This document shows, in pieces, positions 1-5,602 of a DNA stretch of 11,923 nt. The notes beneath the pieces were generated by a model. That model was not told the origin of the DNA. It did no database searches and saw only the letters and a program-made list of their open reading frames with translations. Made by a program: the position numbers and the translations under genes. Within the stretch, counting starts at the first letter, position 1. Each line of letters opens with the position of its first letter. The stretch lies in assembly GCA_029851945.1 (NCBI GenBank), contig JARKUZ010000072.1, positions 1-11,923 of the forward strand, read 5' to 3'. The DNA comes from Terrisporobacter sp. GTDB taxonomy: Bacteria > Bacillota_A > Clostridia > Peptostreptococcales > Peptostreptococcaceae.

Positions 1-1
1 T

Positions 2-379
2 AAGCTAGAAATTAAAGTTAATAATATAACTATTGGAAATACAAATGACGGTTCTAGACGTGAATTCAAAGAAATTATTGAGTCAATAAATGTATATATT
101 CATACAAATGAATCTATAGAAGAACTAGTTTTCAAATATTTAGCTTATGATATTGATGAATCTCAAGAAAACTACAATGAAATATTAAAAGGATTAAGGC
201 GATTTGAAATAATGCTAGGAAATACTTCCCATTTAGATTGCTTTGATAGAACAACTAGTATAAATATTAATGAAAACTCTATTCCTAAGCAAATCAAGGA
301 ATATAAAGGATTATTAGATATAAATGCAATAACTCTAGAAGAATTTGAACTGAAAAAGAAAGAACTTTTAAATAAATAA
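2..379 (+). CDS. C-terminal part of a SHOCT-domain protein (5' end outside window)
   Basis: The frame is open from base 2 to a TAA at 377-379, giving 125 residues, with no start inside the window. The last 30 residues (IKEYKGLLDINAITLEEFEL followed by KKKELLNK) match the SHOCT pattern: a short helix, a glycine or acidic turn, an I-T-x-E-E-F motif, then a Lys-rich helix ending in LLNK. SHOCT domains are small C-terminal modules found on many unrelated, often membrane or phage-related proteins, and are thought to mediate oligomerisation or target binding. The upstream 95 residues are polar and mixed, and I do not recognise them. They contain a single HLDCFDRT segment. The function is therefore unknown. 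A strong hairpin terminator follows six bases after the stop. Confidence 0.8.
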   Translation, partial: KLEIKVNNITIGNTNDGSRREFKEIIESINVYIHTNESIEELVFKYLAYDIDESQENYNEILKGLRRFEIMLGNTSHLDCFDRTTSININENSIPKQIKEYKGLLDINAITLEEFELKKKELLNK

Positions 380-384
380 AAAAT

Positions 385-434
385 AAGGGCTATCTCATAA
401 ACAATTAAAAATTGTTCTGTGATAGTCCTTTTTT
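385..434 (+). terminator. Rho-independent terminator after the SHOCT gene
   Basis: The 5' arm AAGGGCTATC (385-394) pairs with GATAGTCCTT (421-430), with one G-U pair. An inner stem ACAATT/AATTGT (401-406, 410-415) caps it, and a T run follows (429-434). In the other direction the arm is followed by an A/T-rich run that reads as T's, so it could also stop minus-strand transcripts leaving the VanZ-like gene at 546. Confidence 0.85.
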
Positions 435-545
435 CGTTCGTATCAGACTTAAAATCTCAACTTCAAATTCACTTTTATGTATATTTTTTATTTTGCCAAC
501 ATATATGATCTATAAGGTACTTCTTTAATTTAATGTTTTTTAATA

Positions 546-1082
546 TTAAGAATCAATTACAATATATCCTTTATCTTGTAATTTAAATACAAAAAAAGCA
601 AATAAGCATCCAATTACCATTCCAGATGTATTCATTAATATATCTTCTAGTTGCACAAATCTACCAGTAAACAATTGTAAAAATTCTATAGATACTGAAA
701 GTAAAAATCCTATTAAAACTCCTGGTACAAATTTTTTAAATATCATAATTGAAAAAAATCCAAATGGAATAAATAATATAAGATTTAATATTGTAGCAAG
801 TGATAAACCATCTTTAAAAATATCAAAATCAATATACGCTGTTCCATTTACTATAGAATCAATACTAAAATTGCCAACTAATATACTTTCAATTATACCC
901 GTTATTTTTAGAATAGCTAATAACATAAGTAACCATGAGAATTTACATAAAGTTTCTACTGAATTCCACTTCATTGCTCTTTTCTGTATAAATCTTATGT
1001 ATAAAAAGTAAACTGAGAATATAATAAGAGCCAAAGGTATAACAATTATAAACTCTGATATCCCTCTAATTAAATAATTCAT
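546..1082 (-). CDS. VanZ-family integral membrane protein
   Basis: A 178-residue membrane protein with four to five hydrophobic segments (about residues 7-30, 47-68, 95-115, 118-138, 150-168). The VanZ signature is clear: NLILFIPFGF at 100-109, then SIEFLQLFTGRFVQLEDILM starting at 131 and NTSGMVIG at 151-158. The founding VanZ of Tn1546 gives low-level teicoplanin resistance, but most chromosomal family members have no proven role. ATG start at 1082 is preceded by GGAGGTGG at good spacing. It diverges from the NUDIX gene, and the shared 200-bp region holds the inverted repeat at 1187-1202. It differs from the VanZ-like protein at 3282 in length and loops, so the two are distant paralogues rather than a recent duplication. 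Confidence 0.85.
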   Translation of the reverse strand: MNYLIRGISEFIIVIPLALIIFSVYFLYIRFIQKRAMKWNSVETLCKFSWLLMLLAILKITGIIESILVGNFSIDSIVNGTAYIDFDIFKDGLSLATILNLILFIPFGFFSIMIFKKFVPGVLIGFLLSVSIEFLQLFTGRFVQLEDILMNTSGMVIGCLFAFFVFKLQDKGYIVIDS

Positions 1083-1186
1083 ATATCCACCTCCACTTAG
1101 TTAATATACAATATGTACATTTAATTTCCTTTTTAATCATCTCTATAATAATAATGAAAATAAACGTAATACTAACTTATGTTCAA

Positions 1187-1202
1187 TAAAACATTTGTTT
1201 TA
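1187..1202. promoter_or_regulatory. Inverted repeat site A (putative operator)
   Basis: TAAAACATTTGTTTTA is a perfect 7-bp inverted repeat with a 2-bp centre. It begins 46 bp upstream of the extended -10 of the NUDIX gene, just upstream of the weak -35. Near-copies lie at 3212-3227 (one arm mismatch) and 2651-2666 (minus strand, one arm mismatch), each at nearly the same distance from an extended -10. A TTGAAC that could act as a -35 for the divergent VanZ-like gene abuts it on the other strand (1181-1186). Binding of a dimeric regulator is inferred. The regulator is not in the window as far as I can tell. Confidence 0.5.
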
Positions 1203-1210
1203 GCGTAAAC

Positions 1211-1238
1211 TTAATCAATTAGATGGTTATGTTATAAT
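1211..1238 (+). promoter_or_regulatory. Extended -10 promoter of the NUDIX gene
   Basis: TGTTATAAT at 1230-1238 is a consensus extended -10. The -35 (TTAATC, 1211-1216, 16-bp spacer) is weak, as is common for extended -10 promoters and for promoters that depend on an upstream activator. The start codon is at 1284, leaving a short leader with AAAGGAG at 1267-1273. Confidence 0.6.
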
Positions 1239-1283
1239 TAGACTTATAAGTTAAGTATAAAAATTAAAAGGAGAAAAATTTAT

Positions 1284-1727
1284 ATGATTAATGTTAATTT
1301 TTTTGAATGGGATGAAATAGACGATAATGATTTACTATTCGCTGTAATAGTATCAAGATTTCAAAATAAATGGATTTTAGCAAAACACAAAGATAGAGAA
1401 ACTTGGGAGATTCCAGGTGGGCATAGAGAAAAAGGTGAAGAAATAAATATTACTGCATCGAGAGAACTCCAAGAGGAAACAGGAGCAAAGGAATTTAAGC
1501 TTATGCCTATTTGCATTTATTCTGTTACAAAAGAAGATTGTGATAATACTAAACACCCAATATCAACATTTGGAGGATTATATTTTGCAGAAGTAACAGA
1601 GCTTGGAAATTTGCCAAATCTTGAAATAGAGAAAATTCAATTCTTTGATAATTTGCCAAATGAGTTAACTTATCCTGAAATTCAACCTCATTTACTTGAC
1701 AAAGTAATAAAATACATTAATGATTAG
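1284..1727 (+). CDS. NUDIX hydrolase (nucleoside di/triphosphate pyrophosphohydrolase)
   Basis: A 147-residue cytosolic single-domain enzyme. The NUDIX box is complete: G46-x5-E52-x7-R60-E61-L62-x-E64-E65-x-G67-A68, preceded by the usual WEIPGG at 41-46. Family members hydrolyse a nucleoside diphosphate linked to another moiety with Mg2+ held by the REUxEE glutamates. The overall layout (short N-terminal strand, box in the first half, F-G-G-L-Y-F strand at 96-101, acidic C-terminus) resembles the MutT/YtkD-like 8-oxo-dGTP or general NTP cleaners, but substrate cannot be read from the sequence. AAAGGAG sits 10 bases before the ATG. It is monocistronic: an extended -10 promoter lies upstream, and a convergent gene follows 160 bases downstream with a hairpin between them. 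Confidence 0.9.
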   Translation: MINVNFFEWDEIDDNDLLFAVIVSRFQNKWILAKHKDRETWEIPGGHREKGEEINITASRELQEETGAKEFKLMPICIYSVTKEDCDNTKHPISTFGGLYFAEVTELGNLPNLEIEKIQFFDNLPNELTYPEIQPHLLDKVIKYIND

Positions 1728-1776
1728 CATAAAAATATGTCATTGCAACGAAAAGATATACTCAAGAAAGCATCTA

Positions 1777-1849
1777 TTTTAGTATACATAAAAATAGAGT
1801 AGTAATTTTAAATTTTAGATTACTACTCTATTAGTTATCAATATATTAA
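1777..1849. repeat. Intergenic hairpin repeat, copy 1
   Basis: This 73-bp block is repeated without gaps at 2662-2734 (constant offset 885). By my count only four positions differ (1789, 1818, 1837, 1838). It contains a 14-bp perfect stem and flanking sequence on both sides, so the similarity extends well beyond the hairpin. A collapsed third copy lies at 3849-3886. Confidence 0.85.
1793..1832 (-). terminator. Terminator of the MazG-like gene, inside repeat copy 1
   Basis: AATAGAGTAGTAAT (1793-1806) pairs perfectly with ATTACTACTCTATT (1819-1832) around a 12-base loop. Read on the minus strand the stem is followed by TTTTTATG, so it terminates the minus-strand MazG-like transcript. On the plus strand the T run is missing, so it is a weaker stop for the NUDIX gene. 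Confidence 0.75.
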
Positions 1850-1887
1850 AATTATAAATCAATTTTTATCCTAATATAATAATCAAC

Positions 1888-2214
1888 TTAATCCCTTAAA
1901 TTTCTTTCAGTTTTAGATAAGAATGTTTCCAACGCTTCGCTAATATCAATATCCATACGTTCAGCTAAAACAATCACCCACCATATACATTCACCAAGCT
2001 TATGTTGTAGCTCAGATTTAGTTTCACCATCTGCTGGCCATCGTCCTTGATCAGACATTGTTAAACGACCTACCAGTCCAGCATCTGTTAAAAAGGCTAA
2101 CGCATCTTCTTCTACTGTCCATTCTTTTTCGTGGTAAATTTTTTCTAGGTTATGATAAAGTTTTCTTATTTGAACTGAACGTTCAACTATTTCATTAAAG
2201 TTCATGTCTTTCAT
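1888..2214 (-). CDS. MazG-like nucleotide pyrophosphohydrolase family protein
   Basis: A 108-residue all-alpha protein. Residues 33-53 (TVEEDALAFLTDAGLVGRLT) and 68-95 (ELQHKLGECIWWVIVLAERM, then DISEAL) give the helix-loop-helix pattern of the MazG-like dimeric NTP pyrophosphatases. MazG enzymes bind Mg2+ through EExxE and ExxD. Here the first set reads E35-E36-D37 with D44, and the second is E75-C-I-W78 with Trp where Asp is usual, so catalysis is not certain. It also looks more GC-rich than its neighbours (for example GGCCATCGTCC at 2036-2046), which may point to transfer. The start ATG at 2214 has only a weak upstream AAGAAGA. A second in-frame ATG is three codons downstream. The repeat hairpin at 1793-1832 acts as its terminator. 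Confidence 0.65.
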   Translation of the reverse strand: MKDMNFNEIVERSVQIRKLYHNLEKIYHEKEWTVEEDALAFLTDAGLVGRLTMSDQGRWPADGETKSELQHKLGECIWWVIVLAERMDIDISEALETFLSKTERNLRD

Positions 2215-2238
2215 TTTATGTATCTTCTTTCTTAAAAT

Positions 2239-2334
2239 TTATAGTTTTTCTATTTTAAAGTTATGAGATATGTTCTTATATGCTAATTTTACATACCCAT
2301 GTGTCACAATATAATACTCCTCACTATCATTGGC
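2239..2334 (-). pseudogene. Short open stretch, possible frameshifted remnant of a small gene
   Basis: Between the MazG-like and coiled-coil genes, an open minus-strand stretch of 31 codons ends at TAA 2239-2241 and includes the protein-like run EEYYIVTHGYVKLAYKNI. It has no start of its own, but an ATG in a neighbouring frame (MYKMEFK, about 2335-2355) would join it after a one-base shift to give a protein of about 38 residues. I do not recognise the product, and chance is possible at this length. Confidence 0.25.
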
Positions 2335-2381
2335 TTAAACTCCATTTTATACATCCTAGATCTTAGTACTAGTATTGTAAA

Positions 2382-2570
2382 TTATCTACTTTCTAAATCA
2401 TTAATTATTTTCTCTAAATCATTAACTTTTTTCTCTAAATTAGATATTCTAATGTTTATTAATTCTTTATTTCTTTTATGTCTTTTAATAAATCCATATA
2501 TAGCAATAGGAATCAGCATCAATAGTATAGTATTTAATATTTGAAAGAAAAATTCATATGCAACAGTCAT
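2382..2570 (-). CDS. Membrane-anchored coiled-coil microprotein
   Basis: A 62-residue protein. Residues 5-28 form one hydrophobic membrane helix, followed by a basic stop-transfer stretch (KRHKRNK at 29-35). A coiled coil then runs through residues 37-60 with Ile/Leu at heptad spacing (IRISNLEKKVNDLEKIINDL). The layout suggests a single-pass anchor with a cytosolic dimerisation helix. Similar small proteins are common in Firmicutes and have no assigned function. AAGGGAGTGG ends nine bases before the ATG, and a good extended -10 lies upstream, so I believe it is a real gene even though it is short. The plus-strand frame covering the same bases is its shadow. Confidence 0.7.
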   Translation of the reverse strand: MTVAYEFFFQILNTILLMLIPIAIYGFIKRHKRNKELINIRISNLEKKVNDLEKIINDLESR

Positions 2571-2615
2571 AAATCCACTCCCTTTATATATTTCATTTGC
2601 AACATTATCTATTTA

Positions 2616-2624
2616 ATTATAGCA
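2616..2624 (-). promoter_or_regulatory. Extended -10 of the coiled-coil microprotein gene
   Basis: Read on the minus strand the bases are TGCTATAAT, a consensus extended -10, 46 bases before the ATG. The inverted repeat C (2651-2666) starts 45 bases upstream of its TATAAT, repeating the spacing seen for sites A and B. Confidence 0.6.
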
Positions 2625-2650
2625 TAATCTACAGTTCTTTTGCTGTTCAC

Positions 2651-2666
2651 TAAAATAGATGTTTTA
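2651..2666. promoter_or_regulatory. Inverted repeat site C (putative operator), overlapping repeat copy 2
   Basis: On the minus strand the site reads TAAAACATCTATTTTA, a 7-bp inverted repeat with one mismatch, related to sites A and B. It is followed by TTTTAGTGAACAGC (2655-2642, minus), a 14-base string also present on the plus strand at 5236-5249. Its last five bases overlap the start of the hairpin repeat copy 2, so the microprotein promoter and the terminator of the preceding gene are interlocked. Confidence 0.45.
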
Positions 2667-2734
2667 GTATACACAAAAATAGAGTAGTAATTTTAAATTT
2701 TACATTACTACTCTATTAGTTCACAATATATTAA
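2662..2734. repeat. Intergenic hairpin repeat, copy 2
   Basis: Gap-free match to 1777-1849 with four differences. As with copy 1, it lies downstream of a minus-strand gene (the zinc-ribbon protein at 2815). I see no flanking target-site duplication that would prove transposition. Confidence 0.85.
2678..2717 (-). terminator. Terminator of the zinc-ribbon gene, inside repeat copy 2
   Basis: The same perfect 14-bp stem as copy 1 (2678-2691 with 2704-2717) and a 12-base loop. On the minus strand it is followed by TTTTTGTG. It lies about 100 bases past the stop of the zinc-ribbon gene. Confidence 0.75.
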
Positions 2735-2814
2735 TAAAATCTACTACTTATACTTGTATGCATCTATATTTTACTAGATAGTTCGGTAGTATCCATAATG
2801 TGAAAATCCTAGAT

Positions 2815-3105
2815 TTATCTGTGATTTTTTAATATATAACGACCATCTAAGTTTAAATCAATAAATACTACGATTAATCCTATTGCCAAAGCTATGATAA
2901 TACCTTTTATCCCACCTATTTCATCTGAAATGCTAATCACTATAAATATATATATAAAGTCTAGCAGCCATATGAATACATTCTCTTTTTTCAAAACAAA
3001 AACTGAATTACACCTTTCACATTCTACTCTACCATCTCTTTTAAAAATAGATTTCATATTTTGTTCAAAATTAAACTTTTCTCCACACGTTTTACATATT
3101 CTCAT
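2815..3105 (-). CDS. Zinc-ribbon membrane protein (CxxC-x21-CxxC)
   Basis: A 96-residue protein. An N-terminal zinc ribbon has C4-x2-C7 and C29-x2-C32, and two membrane helices follow (about residues 43-60 and 64-83). The arrangement resembles the small Firmicutes membrane proteins known as the CXXC-20-CXXC family, though the gap here is 21 residues by my count. No function is known for that family. The ribbon probably sits in the cytosol as a protein or nucleic-acid binding knob. ATG at 3105 follows AAGGGA. It diverges from the second VanZ-like gene. On its own strand a TTGACA (3210-3205) abuts inverted repeat B, and a TGTTATGAT lies nearer the gene. Confidence 0.75.
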   Translation of the reverse strand: MRICKTCGEKFNFEQNMKSIFKRDGRVECERCNSVFVLKKENVFIWLLDFIYIFIVISISDEIGGIKGIIIALAIGLIVVFIDLNLDGRYILKNHR

Positions 3106-3211
3106 GCTATTTTTTCCCTTTTATTTTTTTGATATTATCATAACATAATTGATAATTATAAAACAATGGCTAATTTAATCATATCTGAATTTAAGGTTTA
3201 GTAATGTCAAC

Positions 3212-3227
3212 TAAAACATTTGTTATA
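3212..3227. promoter_or_regulatory. Inverted repeat site B (putative operator)
   Basis: TAAAACATTTGTTATA shares its first 13 bases with site A and has one arm mismatch. It starts 42 bp upstream of the extended -10 of the second VanZ-like gene and is flanked by TTGACA on the minus strand. Like site A, it lies between two divergent genes. Confidence 0.45.
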
Positions 3228-3250
3228 AGGTGAAGTAAAACAGATTTTTA

Positions 3251-3259
3251 TGATATAAT
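3251..3259 (+). promoter_or_regulatory. Extended -10 of the second VanZ-like gene
   Basis: TGATATAAT is a consensus extended -10, 23 bases before the ATG at 3282. No good -35 is present at 16-18 bases upstream, as for the NUDIX promoter. The short leader carries AAAGGGGG. Confidence 0.6.
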
Positions 3260-3281
3260 GAAATCTTAAAGGGGGTATTAT

Positions 3282-3785
3282 ATGGAAAATAAAAAACAAC
3301 GCAATTTAACTATGATTTTGTTTATAATATATTTTTGTATATTAATATGGATTCTTTTATTTAAGATGAGTTTTTCATTTGATGAACTTTATCGAAACAG
3401 AAGTATTAATCTAATTCCTTTCTTAGGTTCAATTATCGTAAATGGAAGATTATATATTAATGAGATTATTAATAACATACTGGTATTCGTTCCTGTTGGA
3501 ATTTACACGTGCATGTTAAAACAAGAATGGTCTACTCCTAAAAAAGTTTCAATAGCTTTTTTTATTAGTTTGACAGTTGAAGTTTTACAATTTATTCTAG
3601 CTATTGGAGCAACTGATATAACAGACCTTATAGGAAATACAATAGGTGGAGCAATAGGTATTGGAATATTCTATTTATTTATTAAAATTTTTAAAAATAA
3701 AACTATCAATATATTTAACATACTTGCTTCTATTGCCACAGTCGGATTAGTAAGCTTGTTATCTATGTTGTTATTAGTGAATTAA
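3282..3785 (+). CDS. VanZ-family integral membrane protein
   Basis: A 167-residue, four-to-five-helix membrane protein with every VanZ landmark: INLIPF at 42-47, EIINNILVFVPVG at 61-73, SLTVEVLQFI at 96-105 and TDITDLIGNTIGGAIG at 111-126. Segments at about 10-28, 65-79, 87-107, 116-137 and 142-166 are hydrophobic. Family members include teicoplanin-resistance proteins of van clusters and many uncharacterised chromosomal copies, so resistance here is only a possibility. AAAGGGGG precedes the ATG at a suitable distance. The gene stands alone: the next coding-like sequences downstream are decayed and on the other strand. Its promoter resembles those of the NUDIX and microprotein genes. Confidence 0.88.
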   Translation: MENKKQRNLTMILFIIYFCILIWILLFKMSFSFDELYRNRSINLIPFLGSIIVNGRLYINEIINNILVFVPVGIYTCMLKQEWSTPKKVSIAFFISLTVEVLQFILAIGATDITDLIGNTIGGAIGIGIFYLFIKIFKNKTINIFNILASIATVGLVSLLSMLLLVN

Positions 3786-3848
3786 ACTAAGAAATAATGT
3801 TTTGTATTTACATAGTGATATATTCGCAAACTTAGTACATTTTCAACT

Positions 3849-3886
3849 AATAGGATAGTAATCTCTTAGTTCACAATATATTAATA
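3849..3886. repeat. Collapsed third copy of the hairpin repeat
   Basis: AATAGGATAGTAAT (3849-3862) resembles the 5' arm of the repeat, and 3866-3886 is identical over 21 bases to 2716-2736 of copy 2. The loop and most of the 3' arm are missing, so the hairpin can no longer form. It lies just downstream of the VanZ-like gene, as the other copies lie downstream of genes. Confidence 0.7.
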
Positions 3887-3962
3887 TTGTACATTAAATT
3901 TACTTCACAAACTAGTTTATTTTTTGTTACAATTTATATTTAATCTTATTTTATTAGCTCTT

Positions 3963-4070
3963 TTAAACCCCTGGCTTCTCCTTAGTTACACTTCTATCTA
4001 TATTATGAGTTGTTCCAGCTAATGCTCCATATCCCAAAGGACTTTCATCAAGCATTTCTAAAACTTGATA
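3963..4070 (-). pseudogene. argH: Remnant of argininosuccinate lyase (argH fragment)
   Basis: A 36-codon open stretch on the minus strand includes DESPLGYGALAGTTHNIDR. The core PLGxGALAGTTxxIDR is a hallmark stretch of argininosuccinate lyase, the last enzyme of arginine synthesis. In intact enzymes it lies in the middle of a protein of about 460 residues. Here nothing recognisable surrounds it: a TAA lies seven codons upstream of its Met and another 11 codons after the IDR. It is a small decayed fragment with no start, and it lies only 28 bases downstream of the carboxypeptidase pseudogene. Confidence 0.65.
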
Positions 4071-4098
4071 TTAGCTCTACTAATTCTTATGTTTTTTC

Positions 4099-5031
4099 TT
4101 AATCGTTATATTTTTCCATAAAATATACTAAATCTGCAAATATAATAGGTACATTTATATTTTTTTCAAGTATAGCACAATAATTTTCATCAGGTACTAT
4201 TGTAGGCCCAACATAAGGTGATACTTCTATAGTTAATGACGGCTTTTGATAATTTTCTATAAACCAATCTTTGTATCAATTGCCTGTAGTAGATTCTTCC
4301 TTTGGAATTAATTTATATCCAGTTAGTAAAGCAATACTCTTTGCAATAATTAGATCTCTATATTCATTAGTTTGATTGAAATACCAGTAGATTTCTTCTC
4401 CAGATGAATGATATGATATTGTTCCATTAAAGTTATAATGTTCAGTTAAAATTTTAAGCGCATATGTTTCTGGTTCTGAAAAATAATAAGGTCCAGGGTA
4501 TCCTTCAGAGCCTGGGCTTTTAGCTAAATCAGTTGATAGATTGGATGTTGGATAATTTCTATTTAAATCTACGCCATTTATGTTAGACTTCCAAGACAAG
4601 AAAGACTCTCTTTGTAAATAATCTTTATCTTGATATTCTTTACAAATAAATTCCTTACCATTTAAAACTAAATCAGCTCCATCAGGGTTTACAAGTGGAA
4701 CAAAGATAAATGTAATCCGATTTAAAAGTTCTCTTATATTTATTCCAAATACAACAGCGGTATTATTATATAAATTTACCATGTAATTTATCTGGTCTAG
4801 CAATAAAATTGTATTAATAGCTTCTCTGGCATGATGAGTTGCTTGCACAAGTATCTTTGTACTTCCACATCCTAATTCAACAGCTAAAATAGGGGTTCCT
4901 TGAACAGATGAACCTATTTGGTAGTAAGATAGTATATCTTTGTTATTTCTTGTTAGTTCACATATTGCTAAATTAATATTCCTTGAAAAAGGTTTTGAAT
5001 TATATAAATTGATATAACTTTTTGTAAACAT
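4099..5031 (-). pseudogene. M14 zinc carboxypeptidase (gamma-D-Glu-diamino acid endopeptidase type), interrupted by an in-frame TGA
   Basis: The minus-strand frame runs 251 residues from ATG 5031, meets TGA at 4276-4278, and continues for another 58 residues in the same frame to TAA 4099-4101. Before the stop are the zinc ligands H67-x2-E70 (in HHARE), the NPDGAD motif at 115-120, the substrate-binding N157-R158 (in DLNRNYP) and the third ligand H208 (in SYHSSGEE). After it come YKDWFIE and KPSLTIEVSPY, which carry the expected catalytic Glu (codon 269). The stop replaces what is usually a small residue before YKDWF, so a single GGA-to-TGA change would explain it. Family members trim peptidoglycan peptides. 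No signal peptide or LysM is present. GGAGGT lies 10 bases before the ATG. The 251-residue product would keep its zinc site but lack the catalytic base. Confidence 0.85.
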
Positions 5032-5353
5032 ATATAGTCATACCTCCAATCGTCAATTTTAAACAACCTAATGCGAACTTTTATACAAAAATACTCTACT
5101 ATAGTCTATTCAATTAATTTACTTTAGTTCTATGATAATAAAATGTTGTTTTAATTTTATGAACAGTTTCAATTGTATTCTTAATACTTCTATATATATT
5201 ATTATTTAAATTAAATGTGTTTACGTAAATATATGTTTTAGTGAACAGCTAAAATAACTATAGTATTTACTTCGTATTATATAACAATTGCGAACTTTAC
5301 TATATTGTACATAATGTTTATTTACTTTCCAATATCAAAATAATTTCATTAAT
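5032..5353. other. Gene-free AT-rich stretch with a short repeated string
   Basis: I see no gene in these 322 bases. They hold the leader of the carboxypeptidase gene (TATAGT and TATAAA boxes about 40-80 bases upstream of its ATG on the minus strand) and a weak relative of the inverted repeat at 5139-5153. The string TTTTAGTGAACAGC at 5236-5249 is shared with the microprotein promoter (2642-2655, minus). There it is followed by CTAAAA, so a short TTTTAG/CTAAAA hairpin could form. GCGAACTTT also occurs twice (5073-5081 and 5289-5297). Confidence 0.5.
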
Positions 5354-5551
5354 TTAAACTGTAGTATATTGTTTTAATATTAAGTATGCAGCCCACATTA
5401 ATATAGAAACAAGATTAACAAGTATCCATACTAACCATTGCTCTTTGTATCTCATTACCTGTAATATTAAGGCAACAACTTATGTAACTGTAGTTATTGA
5501 ATCTACAAGTTGAAGATTTCCATAATGTTTCGACTTCGCAGGTAATTTTTT
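5354..5551 (-). pseudogene. pnuC: Remnant of a PnuC-type nicotinamide riboside transporter
   Basis: A single minus-strand frame from about 5551 to TAA 5354-5356 reads KKLPAKSKHYGNLQLVDSIT, then a TAA at 5480-5482, then VVALILQVMRYKEQWLVWIL and VNLVSILMW. The tract R-Y-K-E-Q-W-L-x-W-I-x-x-N with the following W is the conserved C-terminal part of PnuC proteins, which carry nicotinamide riboside and related vitamins into the cell. Only the last 60 or so codons remain, the 5' two thirds are gone, and one internal stop is present, so it is dead. The promoter of the glyoxalase-fold gene overlaps its 5' edge. Confidence 0.75.
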
Positions 5552-5558
5552 ATATAAT
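5530..5558 (+). promoter_or_regulatory. Putative promoter of the VOC-family gene
   Basis: TCGACT (5530-5535) and TATAAT (5553-5558) are separated by 17 bases. A second TATAAT at 5574-5579 lacks a matching -35. The start codon is at 5603. Confidence 0.45.
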
Positions 5559-5602
5559 ATATTGGAGAACTTATATAATATAAAAATTTTTAGGAGGTAC
5601 AT

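Noticed and set aside
1187..1202. LexA (SOS) box at AAACATTTGTTT
   Set aside because: Gram-positive LexA boxes need GAAC-N4-GTTC/T. Here the outer G is A in site A, and site C departs further (AAAC-N4-ATTT), so the shared motif is not a good LexA site.
2299..2544. Plus-strand open frame of 81 codons
   Set aside because: It lies antisense to the coiled-coil microprotein, which has a good ribosome binding site and extended -10. The plus frame has neither and its sequence is a low-complexity Leu/Ile/Ser mix.
2894..3148. Plus-strand open frame of 84 codons
   Set aside because: Shadow of the zinc-ribbon gene, whose CxxC motifs and membrane helices make sense on the minus strand.
4276..4278. Selenocysteine at the in-frame TGA of the M14 peptidase
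   Set aside because: The position normally holds a small residue with no redox role, and I see no clear SECIS-like hairpin directly after the TGA. A point mutation is simpler.
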